A stretch of 5,749 nt of DNA from Halovenus sp. (GTDB taxonomy: Archaea; Halobacteriota; Halobacteria; Halobacteriales; Haloarculaceae), in assembly GCA_028275145.1 (NCBI GenBank), contig JAQCNG010000226.1:1-5749 (forward strand), read 5' to 3'. Position 1 is the first letter of the stretch; every line of letters begins with the position of its first letter. Below the pieces are notes generated by a model. The model searched no databases. It was given only the letters and a program-made list of their open reading frames with translations, and had not been told where the DNA came from. Below, piece by piece: positions 1 through 4,719 of the stretch. The translations under genes were made by a program, and so were the position numbers.

Positions 1-243
1 GAACTCGACGCCGACGTCATCGAGACGGGCACCTCGAAGACCCAGCGCGACCGGGTGAAGAACCTGCTGGATATCGTCGCCGACATCGAGGACGAGTACG
101 ACGAGGGCGCGCCGGTCGACGTGGTCGTCGAGCGCGCCGAGGAGGTCGGCGTCTCGCCGGACAAGGCCGAACACGAGATCGAGAAGCTCAAACAGAAAGG
201 CGAGATCTACCAGCCGAAGAAAGACCACCTGCGCACCACATAA
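1..243 (+). CDS. mcm: Replicative DNA helicase MCM, C-terminal fragment
   Basis: This is the last 80 codons of the minichromosome maintenance helicase, the ATP-driven hexameric motor that unwinds DNA ahead of the archaeal replisome. The reading frame is open from base 1 and the 5' part, including the AAA+ motor, lies outside the window. The visible part is the C-terminal winged-helix domain: a linker with KTQRDRVK, a helix (NLLDIVADIEDEYDEG), then the APVDVVVERAEEVGVS and KAEHEIEKLKQKGEIYQP helices and wing, ending DHLRTT. That ending and the acidic helix pattern are what I know from haloarchaeal MCM proteins. The stop codon TAA shares its last base with the ATG of the next gene, so the two are very likely co-transcribed. 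An internal GTG at 55 is in frame but is not the true start. The identification rests on recognition of the C-terminus only, since no Walker motifs are in view. Confidence 0.9.
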   Translation, partial: ELDADVIETGTSKTQRDRVKNLLDIVADIEDEYDEGAPVDVVVERAEEVGVSPDKAEHEIEKLKQKGEIYQPKKDHLRTT

Positions 244-518
244 TGGACCGCATCTCCGCACTCCGGAACGTCGAGGAGGCCCTGGCACGCTACGAGGGCG
301 GAGAGCTGTCTCTGCCGGAGCTAGAGCGAGAGGTCCGCGGGACGTTGCGAACGTACGCGACCGACTTCGAGGACGGGAGGCTCTACCGGGCACGCGGCGA
401 CCCTGTGGCCGACGGACTGGTCGTCGTGGCCGACTCCCGGAGGGCGGCCCGCGAGCGGGTCACTGAACTGCTGTCGGAGCCGGCGGAGTTCGAACTCGAA
501 CGCGTCGAGACTGGCTGA
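243..518 (+). CDS. Conserved-looking 91-residue protein coupled to mcm, function unknown
   Basis: I do not recognise a characterised function. The protein is small, soluble and acidic, with no signal peptide, membrane segment or cysteine pairs. Residues 1-38 look helical (DRISALRNVEEALARYEGGE, then LPELEREVRGTLRTYATDF). Residues 48-64 look like a short beta segment (YRARGDPVADGLVVVAD), followed by a helix (SRRAARERVTELL) and an acidic tail. Its ATG overlaps the mcm stop codon as TAATG, with no Shine-Dalgarno-like sequence just upstream, so translation probably depends on termination-reinitiation from mcm. The tight coupling suggests a role near the helicase or simply shared expression, but that is inference. 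I believe homologues with the MDRISALRNVE start occur next to mcm in other haloarchaea, but this is from memory and unverified. No neighbour follows on the same strand, so this is the end of the transcription unit. Confidence 0.82.
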   Translation: MDRISALRNVEEALARYEGGELSLPELEREVRGTLRTYATDFEDGRLYRARGDPVADGLVVVADSRRAARERVTELLSEPAEFELERVETG

Positions 519-739
519 CGGCAGAGGGCCGCAAGGAGGAGGACGAACGTCCTGCGACGAGCGCCGCGAGACGCGACCGGTGCGAGGGCGACCGCAGGGA
601 GCCCTCGGCGAGCGAGCGGGGAGCACAGCGACCCGCGAGCAGGGAGCGTCTCGGTTTGCGCGAACGGGGAACAAAGTGACCCGTGAGCGGCCCGGACACA
701 CCGGCAAACCCCACACCTGACGGGCGAACCGTTCGCCTA
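519..739. other. Structured convergent spacer between the mcm unit and pcn
   Basis: I see no convincing gene in these 221 bases. The spacer is GC-rich and full of short inverted repeats. AGGAC/GTCCT (540-544/549-553) has a 4-base loop. CGAGGGC/GCCCTCG (583-589/601-607) and GCGGG/CCCGC (616-620/632-636) sit inside an outer pair CGAGACGC/GCGTCTCG (567-574/646-653), giving a possible cloverleaf-like fold. ORFs running through it on the minus strand are Arg/Pro/Ser-rich, unlike the acidic proteins nearby. It probably holds the 3' ends of both converging transcripts. Confidence 0.5.
722..738 (-). terminator. Hairpin just after the pcn stop codon (possible 3' end signal)
   Basis: GGCGAA (723-728) and TTCGCC (732-737) pair perfectly around a CCG loop, with a G-T pair possible outside. 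On the minus strand this directly follows the tandem stop codons TGA TAG of pcn. There is no T-run, which is the usual archaeal termination signal, so it may protect or process the 3' end rather than terminate. Confidence 0.35.
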
Positions 740-1483
740 TCAGTTGCTCTGGATGCGGGGTGCGAGCATGTAGGTGACCGACCCCTCACCCTCGGCGATG
801 TCGAAGTGTAGCTTCACCGGGAACTCCTCGCCGAGTTCGGTGGTGACCTCGGCGTCCTTCGGGATGGCGCGGTTCATATCGTCGAGGTAATCGAGCGAGA
901 ACAGCGAGGAGGCGGGGCCGGACACCAGGTCGATGAGGTCCCCGGCGTCGAGTTCGAGGTGGACGTCGTCGGTGTCGCCCTCGGCGCTGACGTAGAACGT
1001 CTCGGTGCCCTCGTCGACACCGAGTTCGATGTGGTCACTGACCATGTCGGCGGCGGTCACGGCACGGTCGATATCGCGGCCCTCGATGACGATGTTCGCC
1101 GGCAGGTCGAGGTCGGGCAGGTCGGGTTCCTCGCGGATGGATTCGGGGTCGATGAGCGCGAGAGTGTACTCCAGCCCGTCGATAGAGATGTGTAGTTTGC
1201 GGGTCTCCTCGTCGAGTTCGAGGTGGACGAGCTGGTCGGAGTCGGCCATGCCAGCGATGTCGGCCAGTCGCACGAGGTTCACGCCGATGAGCCCGCCGTC
1301 GGCCTCGTAGGACTCGAAGGCGTCGGCCTCGAGCGAGAGGTCGACCATCCCGACGTTGGCGGGGTCGACCGCACGAATCTCGATACCGCCCTCGTCGAGA
1401 TGAATCTTGCACTCCTCGACCAGCACACCCACAGAGTCGAGCGTCGCCTGCAGCGTGTCCGCGCGCACGATGGCACTGAACAT
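740..1483 (-). CDS. pcn: DNA polymerase sliding clamp PCNA
   Basis: A 247-residue archaeal PCNA, the ring-shaped trimeric clamp that tethers DNA polymerases, Fen1, ligase and other partners to DNA. The length is the family norm. Visible landmarks are the N-terminal [18 protein letters not shown] helix, the conserved [16 protein letters not shown] segment (about 36-51), the interdomain connector loop (about 112-128, [16 protein letters not shown]) that receives PIP-box partners, and the C-terminal YMLAPRIQ tail that completes the PIP pocket. Surfaces are rich in Asp/Glu, as in salt-adapted clamps. I chose the ATG at 1483 over the in-frame ATG at 1507: PCNA proteins begin MF-x-AIV, and a TATA-like core at 1511-1517 is about 30 bases upstream of 1483, so the longer form would have almost no promoter. 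It has its own promoter although the SDR gene lies upstream on the same strand, and it ends in tandem stops TGA TAG. Confidence 0.97.
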   Translation of the reverse strand: MFSAIVRADTLQATLDSVGVLVEECKIHLDEGGIEIRAVDPANVGMVDLSLEADAFESYEADGGLIGVNLVRLADIAGMADSDQLVHLELDEETRKLHISIDGLEYTLALIDPESIREEPDLPDLDLPANIVIEGRDIDRAVTAADMVSDHIELGVDEGTETFYVSAEGDTDDVHLELDAGDLIDLVSGPASSLFSLDYLDDMNRAIPKDAEVTTELGEEFPVKLHFDIAEGEGSVTYMLAPRIQSN

Positions 1484-1510
1484 CCTTGCGACGAGATACG
1501 GTTCCATCTG

Positions 1511-1517
1511 TTAAAAA
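1511..1517 (-). promoter_or_regulatory. TATA-like core of the pcn promoter
   Basis: The minus strand reads CCTTTTTAACAG here, the only AT-rich stretch in the 124-base gap. Its core is about 30 bases from the ATG at 1483, implying a 5' leader of only a few bases. No clear purine-rich BRE is seen upstream. Confidence 0.55.
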
Positions 1518-1607
1518 GGCACGTCATTGGAGTCGCCGGTGGCACGGGTTTCGGAGTGCCCCCTGACCCGGACGACCCCTCCCGGAGCGCAGGCCACACC
1601 GGAACGG

Positions 1608-2306
1608 TCAGGCGGTGGCAGAGCGCCAGTCGCCGCGGTCGATTATCTCCCCGTCGACGAGGTCCGCGGGTGCCTCGGAGAGCGCCCAGCGGAACTGCGG
1701 GGCCACGTCTGCGGGGTCGTGGCCCCTGTCACCGCTCAGGTCGGTGGCGACCTGTCCGGGGTCGACGATACAGACGACGTGGTCGGTGTCGGCGGCGAAC
1801 CCGCGCGCGACGGCCTCCGCGGCGGCTTTCGAGACGGCGTACGAGCCGTAGCCCTCGACGTGGTCGCGGGCCACGATGCCCGAGGTGACGACGATACGCC
1901 CGTTCTCGGCGAGGTGGGGTAGCGCCTCGCGGAGCGTCGCGAACACCCCCCGGGTGTTCGTCCGGAGGTGGTTGTCGAACGCGGTGTAGCTCTCCGTCGA
2001 GAGAGGGGTCGTGCCGGAGTCGCCGTGATAGACGGCCGCGTTTGCGACCACGGCGTCGATACTACCGCCGTGACCGACCTGTGCGGCCTGTTCCATCAGG
2101 CGCTCGACGTCGTACTCGTCGCGGACGTCCGCGCGGACGGGAGTCGCGGAGCCGCCGCGCTCGTCGATTTCCTCTGTGAGGTCGGTGAGTGTGTCGCCGT
2201 TGCGCGCGCAGACCACCACGTGCGCGCCGGCGTCGGCGACGTCTACCGCAACTGCTCGTCCGATGCCTCGACTCGCCCCCGTGACGACGACCGTCTGTCC
2301 GTTCAT
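1608..2306 (-). CDS. SDR-family NAD(P)-dependent oxidoreductase
   Basis: A classical short-chain dehydrogenase/reductase of 232 residues, slightly shorter than the usual 250. It has a single Rossmann domain, starting with the cofactor motif TGASRGIG (9-16). D60 in RADV is placed to bind adenine, and NAA (89-91) is the family's N-A-G-type motif with Ala in place of Gly. The catalytic tetrad is complete: N117, S142 (VVTSG), Y156 and K160 (YAVSK). A PG pair (183-184) precedes the substrate loop. Arg13 and Arg35 after strand 2 favour NADP(H), which is inference. The substrate cannot be read from sequence; SDRs of this shape act on sugars, ketones, acyl chains or alcohols. The ATG at 2306 is supported by a TATA core 28 bases upstream. 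It is divergent from the carotenoid desaturase gene, but a role in pigment synthesis is not shown. The cytoplasm is its expected location. Confidence 0.94.
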   Translation of the reverse strand: MNGQTVVVTGASRGIGRAVAVDVADAGAHVVVCARNGDTLTDLTEEIDERGGSATPVRADVRDEYDVERLMEQAAQVGHGGSIDAVVANAAVYHGDSGTTPLSTESYTAFDNHLRTNTRGVFATLREALPHLAENGRIVVTSGIVARDHVEGYGSYAVSKAAAEAVARGFAADTDHVVCIVDPGQVATDLSGDRGHDPADVAPQFRWALSEAPADLVDGEIIDRGDWRSATA

Positions 2307-2330
2307 ACACGACTTTTCGGCCAGGACATC

Positions 2331-2338
2331 CTATAAGC
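2331..2338 (-). promoter_or_regulatory. TATA-like core of the SDR gene promoter
   Basis: The minus strand reads CCGAGGCTTATAGGATG. The TTATA core is centred 28 bases from the ATG at 2306, so the transcript is expected to be leaderless or nearly so. The CCGAGG just upstream is a plausible purine-containing BRE. Confidence 0.65.
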
Positions 2339-2401
2339 CTCGGAATCTCTGTCGCTCTCGTCGGGTGTTGTCGTCCGGCGAGTCTGTCGCCGCCGTTTCG
2401 A

Positions 2402-2439
2402 CCCACGCCCCTCGAACTCGGGGACCCTGGGCGGGTGGG
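2402..2439. repeat. Imperfect inverted repeat upstream of the desaturase promoter
   Basis: CCCACGCCC (2402-2410) pairs with GGGC-GG-GTGGG (2429-2439), leaving a two-base bulge and an 18-base loop. It ends about 20 bases before the TATA core of the desaturase gene, where an activator site would sit. No known operator is recognised, and in GC-rich DNA such pairs also arise by chance. Confidence 0.25.
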
Positions 2440-2459
2440 CACGGGCGTTAGTGAGGTAG

Positions 2460-2466
2460 TTTATGA
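2460..2466 (+). promoter_or_regulatory. TATA-like core of the carotenoid desaturase promoter
   Basis: TTTATGA follows the purine-rich GTGAGGTAG. The TTTAT core is centred 25 bases from the first ATG (2487) and 28 bases from the second (2490) of the ATGATG start. By comparison with the other promoters here the second ATG may be the leaderless start. Confidence 0.55.
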
Positions 2467-2486
2467 CTGCTCAGCCCTAACAACAG

Positions 2487-3971
2487 ATGATGCAGGATCT
2501 GACCGACACGACGGTAGCAGTCGTCGGCGCCGGCTTCGGTGGGCTCTCGACGGCCTGCTATCTCGCCGACGCCGGGGCCGACGTGCGCGTACTGGAGAAA
2601 AACGAGCAGTTAGGTGGGCGGGCGAGCAGACTCGAACGCGACGGGTTCGAGTTCGACATGGGTCCGTCGTGGTATCTGATGCCGGACGTCTTCGAGCGGT
2701 TTTTCGACCACTTCGACCGGTCCCCGGAGGAGTACTACGACCTGCAACCGCTCGACCCACACTACCGCATCTTCTTCAAGGACGACGACCAGGTGGATGC
2801 CCGTGGTGACCACGAGTACATGCGCGAGGTGTTCGACTCGTACGAGCAGGGGGGTGGCGACCGGTTCGACGAGTATCTCTCAAAGAGTCGCAACCACTAC
2901 GAGATTGCGATGGAGAACTTCGTCTACGAGGACCGCTCGCGACTGCGCGACTGGGTCGACCCCTCCGTGGTACGCACCGCACCGGTCGGGTTGAGCCTGG
3001 TCGGGTCGATGCAGAGCCACGTCGAGAAGTACGTCGACCACCCGAAACTCCAGCAGATACTCCAGTACACGCTGGTCTTTCTGGGTGGGTCCCCCCAGAC
3101 CACGCCCGCGGTGTACAACATCATGAGCCACGTCGATTTCAACCTCGGTGTCTACTATCCCGACGGCGGAATGGGTGCCGTGGTCGACGGCGTGGTCGAA
3201 CTGGGCGAGGAACTGGGAGTCACCTACGAGACTGGCCGCGAGGTAACAGGTATCACGCGGGCCAACGACGACTTCGTCGTGGAGACGGCCGCGGAGACGT
3301 ACCGCCCCGATCGGGTGGTCGTCAACGCCGACTACGCACACGCCGAGCAGGAGTTACTGCCCGAACACGAGCGCCAGTACGACGACGACTACTGGGACTC
3401 CCGGACGTACGCCCCCTCGGCGTATCTGATGTATCTCGGCGTCGAGGGTGACGTCGAGGAACTCGCCCACCACACGCTCGTGTTACCGACCGACTGGGAC
3501 GACCACTTCGAGCAGATATTCGAGCGGCCGGCCTGGCCCGACGACCCGGCCTACTACCTGTGTGTGCCCTCGAAAACCGACGACTCGGTCGCACCCGAGG
3601 GGCACAGCAACCTGTTTGTTCTCGTGCCGCTCGCGCCGGGACTGGAGGACGGCGACCAGTTGCGCGAGGAGTACCGGGAGAAGATACTGGCCGACATCGC
3701 CGAGAACACCGGCGTCGACCTGCGTGACCGCATCGTCGTCGAGGAACAGTTCGGCGTCGACGACTTCAGCGAGCGCTACAACGCAACCGAGGGCACCGCG
3801 CTCGGTCTGGCACACACCCTCCGCCAGACCTCGCTTCTTCGCCCCTCGAACCGCTCCTCGGCCGTCGATGGCCTGTACTTCACCGGTTCGTTCACCACAC
3901 CCGGCATCGGTGTTCCGATGTGTCTCATCAGCGGCCAGCACACCGCCGAGGCACTGAGCAGCGAGGCCTGA
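2487..3971 (+). CDS. crtI: CrtI-family FAD-dependent carotenoid (phytoene) desaturase
   Basis: A 494-residue flavoprotein, the normal length for CrtI-type desaturases, which introduce double bases into C40 carotenoids such as phytoene on the way to lycopene and, in haloarchaea, the C50 pigment bacterioruberin. The N-terminal dinucleotide-binding fold has G14-x-G16-x2-G19 with E37 as ribose-binding acid, followed by GGRAS (43-47). GPSWYLMPDVFERFF (59-73) and the segment YPDGGMGAVVDGVVELGEELG are family hallmarks. The C-terminal FAD motif is GLYFTGSFTTPGIGVPMCL (462-480). No signal peptide is present; the family is membrane-associated through its hydrophobic substrate. The start is ATGATG; the second ATG (2490) fits the promoter spacing slightly better and changes the protein by one residue. 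Haloarchaea carry several CrtI paralogues, including a 3,4-desaturase (CrtD) that works with a lycopene elongase and CruF. Neither neighbour is present here, which mildly favours the phytoene desaturase role, but the exact step is unproven. Confidence 0.93.
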   Translation: MMQDLTDTTVAVVGAGFGGLSTACYLADAGADVRVLEKNEQLGGRASRLERDGFEFDMGPSWYLMPDVFERFFDHFDRSPEEYYDLQPLDPHYRIFFKDDDQVDARGDHEYMREVFDSYEQGGGDRFDEYLSKSRNHYEIAMENFVYEDRSRLRDWVDPSVVRTAPVGLSLVGSMQSHVEKYVDHPKLQQILQYTLVFLGGSPQTTPAVYNIMSHVDFNLGVYYPDGGMGAVVDGVVELGEELGVTYETGREVTGITRANDDFVVETAAETYRPDRVVVNADYAHAEQELLPEHERQYDDDYWDSRTYAPSAYLMYLGVEGDVEELAHHTLVLPTDWDDHFEQIFERPAWPDDPAYYLCVPSKTDDSVAPEGHSNLFVLVPLAPGLEDGDQLREEYREKILADIAENTGVDLRDRIVVEEQFGVDDFSERYNATEGTALGLAHTLRQTSLLRPSNRSSAVDGLYFTGSFTTPGIGVPMCLISGQHTAEALSSEA

Positions 3972-3986
3972 GCGCCGACGCTCGGG
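3967..3986 (+). terminator. Hairpin spanning the desaturase stop codon
   Basis: CCTGAGCG (3967-3974) and CGCTCGGG (3979-3986) form an 8-pair stem (one T-G pair) around the loop CCGA, and the TGA stop lies inside the 5' arm. A second small stem, CGCCC/GGGCG (3989-3993/3997-4001), follows. There is no T-tract, so termination is only a possibility; the paired elements may equally stabilise the mRNA end. Confidence 0.35.
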
Positions 3987-4018
3987 GACGCCCAACGGGC
4001 GACCGCAGCGAGACGACC

Positions 4019-4037
4019 CCGAACGCCCGGCTTTCGG
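4019..4037 (-). terminator. Hairpin directly after the small membrane protein stop
   Basis: CCGAA (4019-4023) and TTCGG (4033-4037) flank a 9-base loop. On the minus strand the stem begins immediately after the TGA at 4038-4040. It is short and lacks a T-run, so it is a weak candidate for a 3' end signal facing the converging desaturase transcript. Confidence 0.25.
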
Positions 4038-4235
4038 TCAGACAGTCCCCTCCGAAGGTTGTTGCAGTGTCGGTCTCGCGGCAGAGACGATACCAGCGAG
4101 GACGAACAGTCCACAGAGCAAGACGAGCGCGGCCGCGGCGAGCGCGCCCAGTCTGTACAGTCCCGCGCCGACCGCGACGTTCGCGCCGACCAGTGCACCC
4201 GGATAGACCGTGGCAGTGAGTCCCGTGAGATTCAT
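4038..4235 (-). CDS. Small two-helix membrane protein, function unknown
   Basis: A 65-residue protein I cannot assign to a function. It has two hydrophobic segments: about 8-28 (Gly/Ala/Val-rich, with YPGALVGANVAVGAG) and about 31-53 (LAAAALVLLCGLFVLAGIVSA), joined by a very short YRLG-type turn, so it should form a membrane hairpin. The last 12 residues (RPTLQQPSEGTV) form a polar tail. Start choice: the frame is open further upstream to 4742, but that part overlaps the zinc-finger gene in another frame and encodes unlikely Arg/Ser/Thr-rich sequence. The ATG at 4235 has a TTATA core 27 bases upstream, matching the leaderless pattern of its neighbours. It is last on the minus strand before converging on the desaturase gene. 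Many small haloarchaeal membrane proteins of this form are uncharacterised. I am fairly confident that it is a gene, not of its role. Confidence 0.75.
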   Translation of the reverse strand: MNLTGLTATVYPGALVGANVAVGAGLYRLGALAAAALVLLCGLFVLAGIVSAARPTLQQPSEGTV

Positions 4236-4257
4236 ATCTACCTGTTCCGCGCAGAGA

Positions 4258-4265
4258 GGTATAAC
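4258..4265 (-). promoter_or_regulatory. TATA-like core of the small membrane protein promoter
   Basis: The minus strand reads CGCGAGTTATACCTC. The TTATA core is centred 27 bases from the ATG at 4235, predicting a leaderless mRNA, and CGCGAG is a possible BRE. This shows that the gene need not depend on read-through from the zinc-finger gene upstream. Confidence 0.65.
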
Positions 4266-4293
4266 TCGCGAAGGGGTGTTGCAGGCCGAGAAA

Positions 4294-4371
4294 CGCCGAA
4301 CGTCCCCCCGAACCCCGCGGCAACCCCGGCGTTCAGAGTCCCCCGGAACCGCGCGGCAGTCGCCGAACGTC
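4294..4371. repeat. Pair of 11-base direct repeats in a GC-rich spacer
   Basis: CGCCGAACGTC occurs at 4294-4304 and again at 4361-4371, 67 bases apart start to start. Between them AACCCCG occurs twice (4311-4317 and 4322-4328). The stretch lies between the zinc-finger stop and the membrane-protein promoter and has no coding potential that I can support. Confidence 0.4.
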
Positions 4372-4374
4372 GGG

Positions 4375-4665
4375 TCACCCCTCGAGTCGCTCGACAATCT
4401 CGTTGAGGTCGGCCTCGGTCTCGACGGTTTCGAGTATCTCCTCGCGGCGGCGGACCGCCTCGGGACTGGCCTCGTAGGCACGGACGTACGCCTGGCGGGA
4501 GTGGTCGTCGAGGACGTGCCGGATGGCGAAGTAGCCGTCGGGCACGAGCGCGCCACAGACACCGCACTCGACGCGGTCGTGGTCACTCGCCTGGTGAACC
4601 ACGAGGTCCTCGACACGGTCGAACGTCTCGTCGTCGCCCTCGATACCACACGCCCAGTGTGACAT
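4375..4665 (-). CDS. Small zinc-finger protein (C2H2 type plus a second H-C-H-H set)
   Basis: A 96-residue protein with a textbook C2H2 finger: C34-x2-C37-x12-H50-x4-H55 (ECGVCGALVPDGYFAIRHVLDDH). An N-terminal set H3-x2-C6-x17-H24-x4-H29 has similar spacing and may form a second, diverged finger in which His replaces the first Cys. The fingers are followed by an acidic helical region (residues 57-96: YVRAYEASPEAVRRREEILETVETEADLNEIVERLEG), possibly a coiled-coil or partner-binding arm. Such proteins are common in haloarchaea but mostly uncharacterised; DNA, RNA or protein binding are all possible. The ATG at 4665 is chosen because upstream in-frame sequence is Arg/Thr/Pro-rich and crosses the promoter, and because a TATA element is centred 28 bases away. 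That element is shared with the divergent small ORF starting at 4720. The function is unknown; the metal-binding call is strong for the second finger and tentative for the first. Confidence 0.88.
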   Translation of the reverse strand: MSHWACGIEGDDETFDRVEDLVVHQASDHDRVECGVCGALVPDGYFAIRHVLDDHSRQAYVRAYEASPEAVRRREEILETVETEADLNEIVERLEG

Positions 4666-4678
4666 ACACGGCAGGAGG

Positions 4679-4691
4679 TACCCCGGGGGTA
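4679..4691. repeat. Inverted repeat TACCCC-G-GGGGTA beside the shared TATA box
   Basis: TACCCC (4679-4684) and GGGGTA (4686-4691) are perfect inverted halves around one G and overlap the left edge of the TATATAT element. A third copy of the half-site, GGGGTA at 4722-4727, falls on the start of the small ORF. The position would let a bound protein block transcription in both directions, but no regulator is known. Confidence 0.35.
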
Positions 4692-4696
4692 TATAT
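4690..4696. promoter_or_regulatory. Shared, near-symmetric TATA box for two divergent genes
   Basis: TATATAT is flanked by GG on one side and CC on the other (GGTATATATCC, 4688-4698), so it reads almost the same on both strands. Its centre (4693) is 27 bases from the plus-strand ATG at 4720 and 28 bases from the minus-strand ATG at 4665, the spacing of leaderless promoters on each side. No clear purine-rich BRE marks a preferred direction. Use in the minus direction is likely; use in the plus direction depends on whether the small ORF is real. Confidence 0.6.
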
Positions 4697-4719
4697 CCGC
4701 GGGACCTGTGCGCCCCGAC

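Noticed and set aside
531..542. GGAGGAGG-like run as a ribosome-binding site for a gene in the mcm-pcn spacer
   Set aside because: No ATG or GTG with an acidic, plausible ORF follows within range.
460..789. Minus-strand ORFs of 109 and 131 codons through the mcm-pcn spacer
   Set aside because: They are strongly basic and Ser/Pro/Arg-rich, unlike haloarchaeal proteins, and overlap real genes at their ends.
1484..1507. Start of pcn at the ATG at 1507
   Set aside because: It adds eight residues that PCNA proteins lack and leaves the TATA core only about six bases from the start codon.
1223..1888. 221-codon plus-strand ORF spanning the pcn 5' end and the SDR 3' end
   Set aside because: It runs antisense across two recognised genes and becomes an Arg-rich low-complexity sequence in its second half.
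4210..4662. 150-codon plus-strand ORF opposite the zinc-finger gene
   Set aside because: It is antisense to a protein with clear metal-binding motifs, and its early part is Arg/Pro/Ser-rich; it is a shadow of high GC coding DNA.
4674..4679. GGAGGT, a perfect Shine-Dalgarno-like sequence on the plus strand
   Set aside because: No start codon follows at a suitable distance; the next plus-strand ATG is at 4720, beyond the TATA element. It is probably part of the GC-rich promoter flank.
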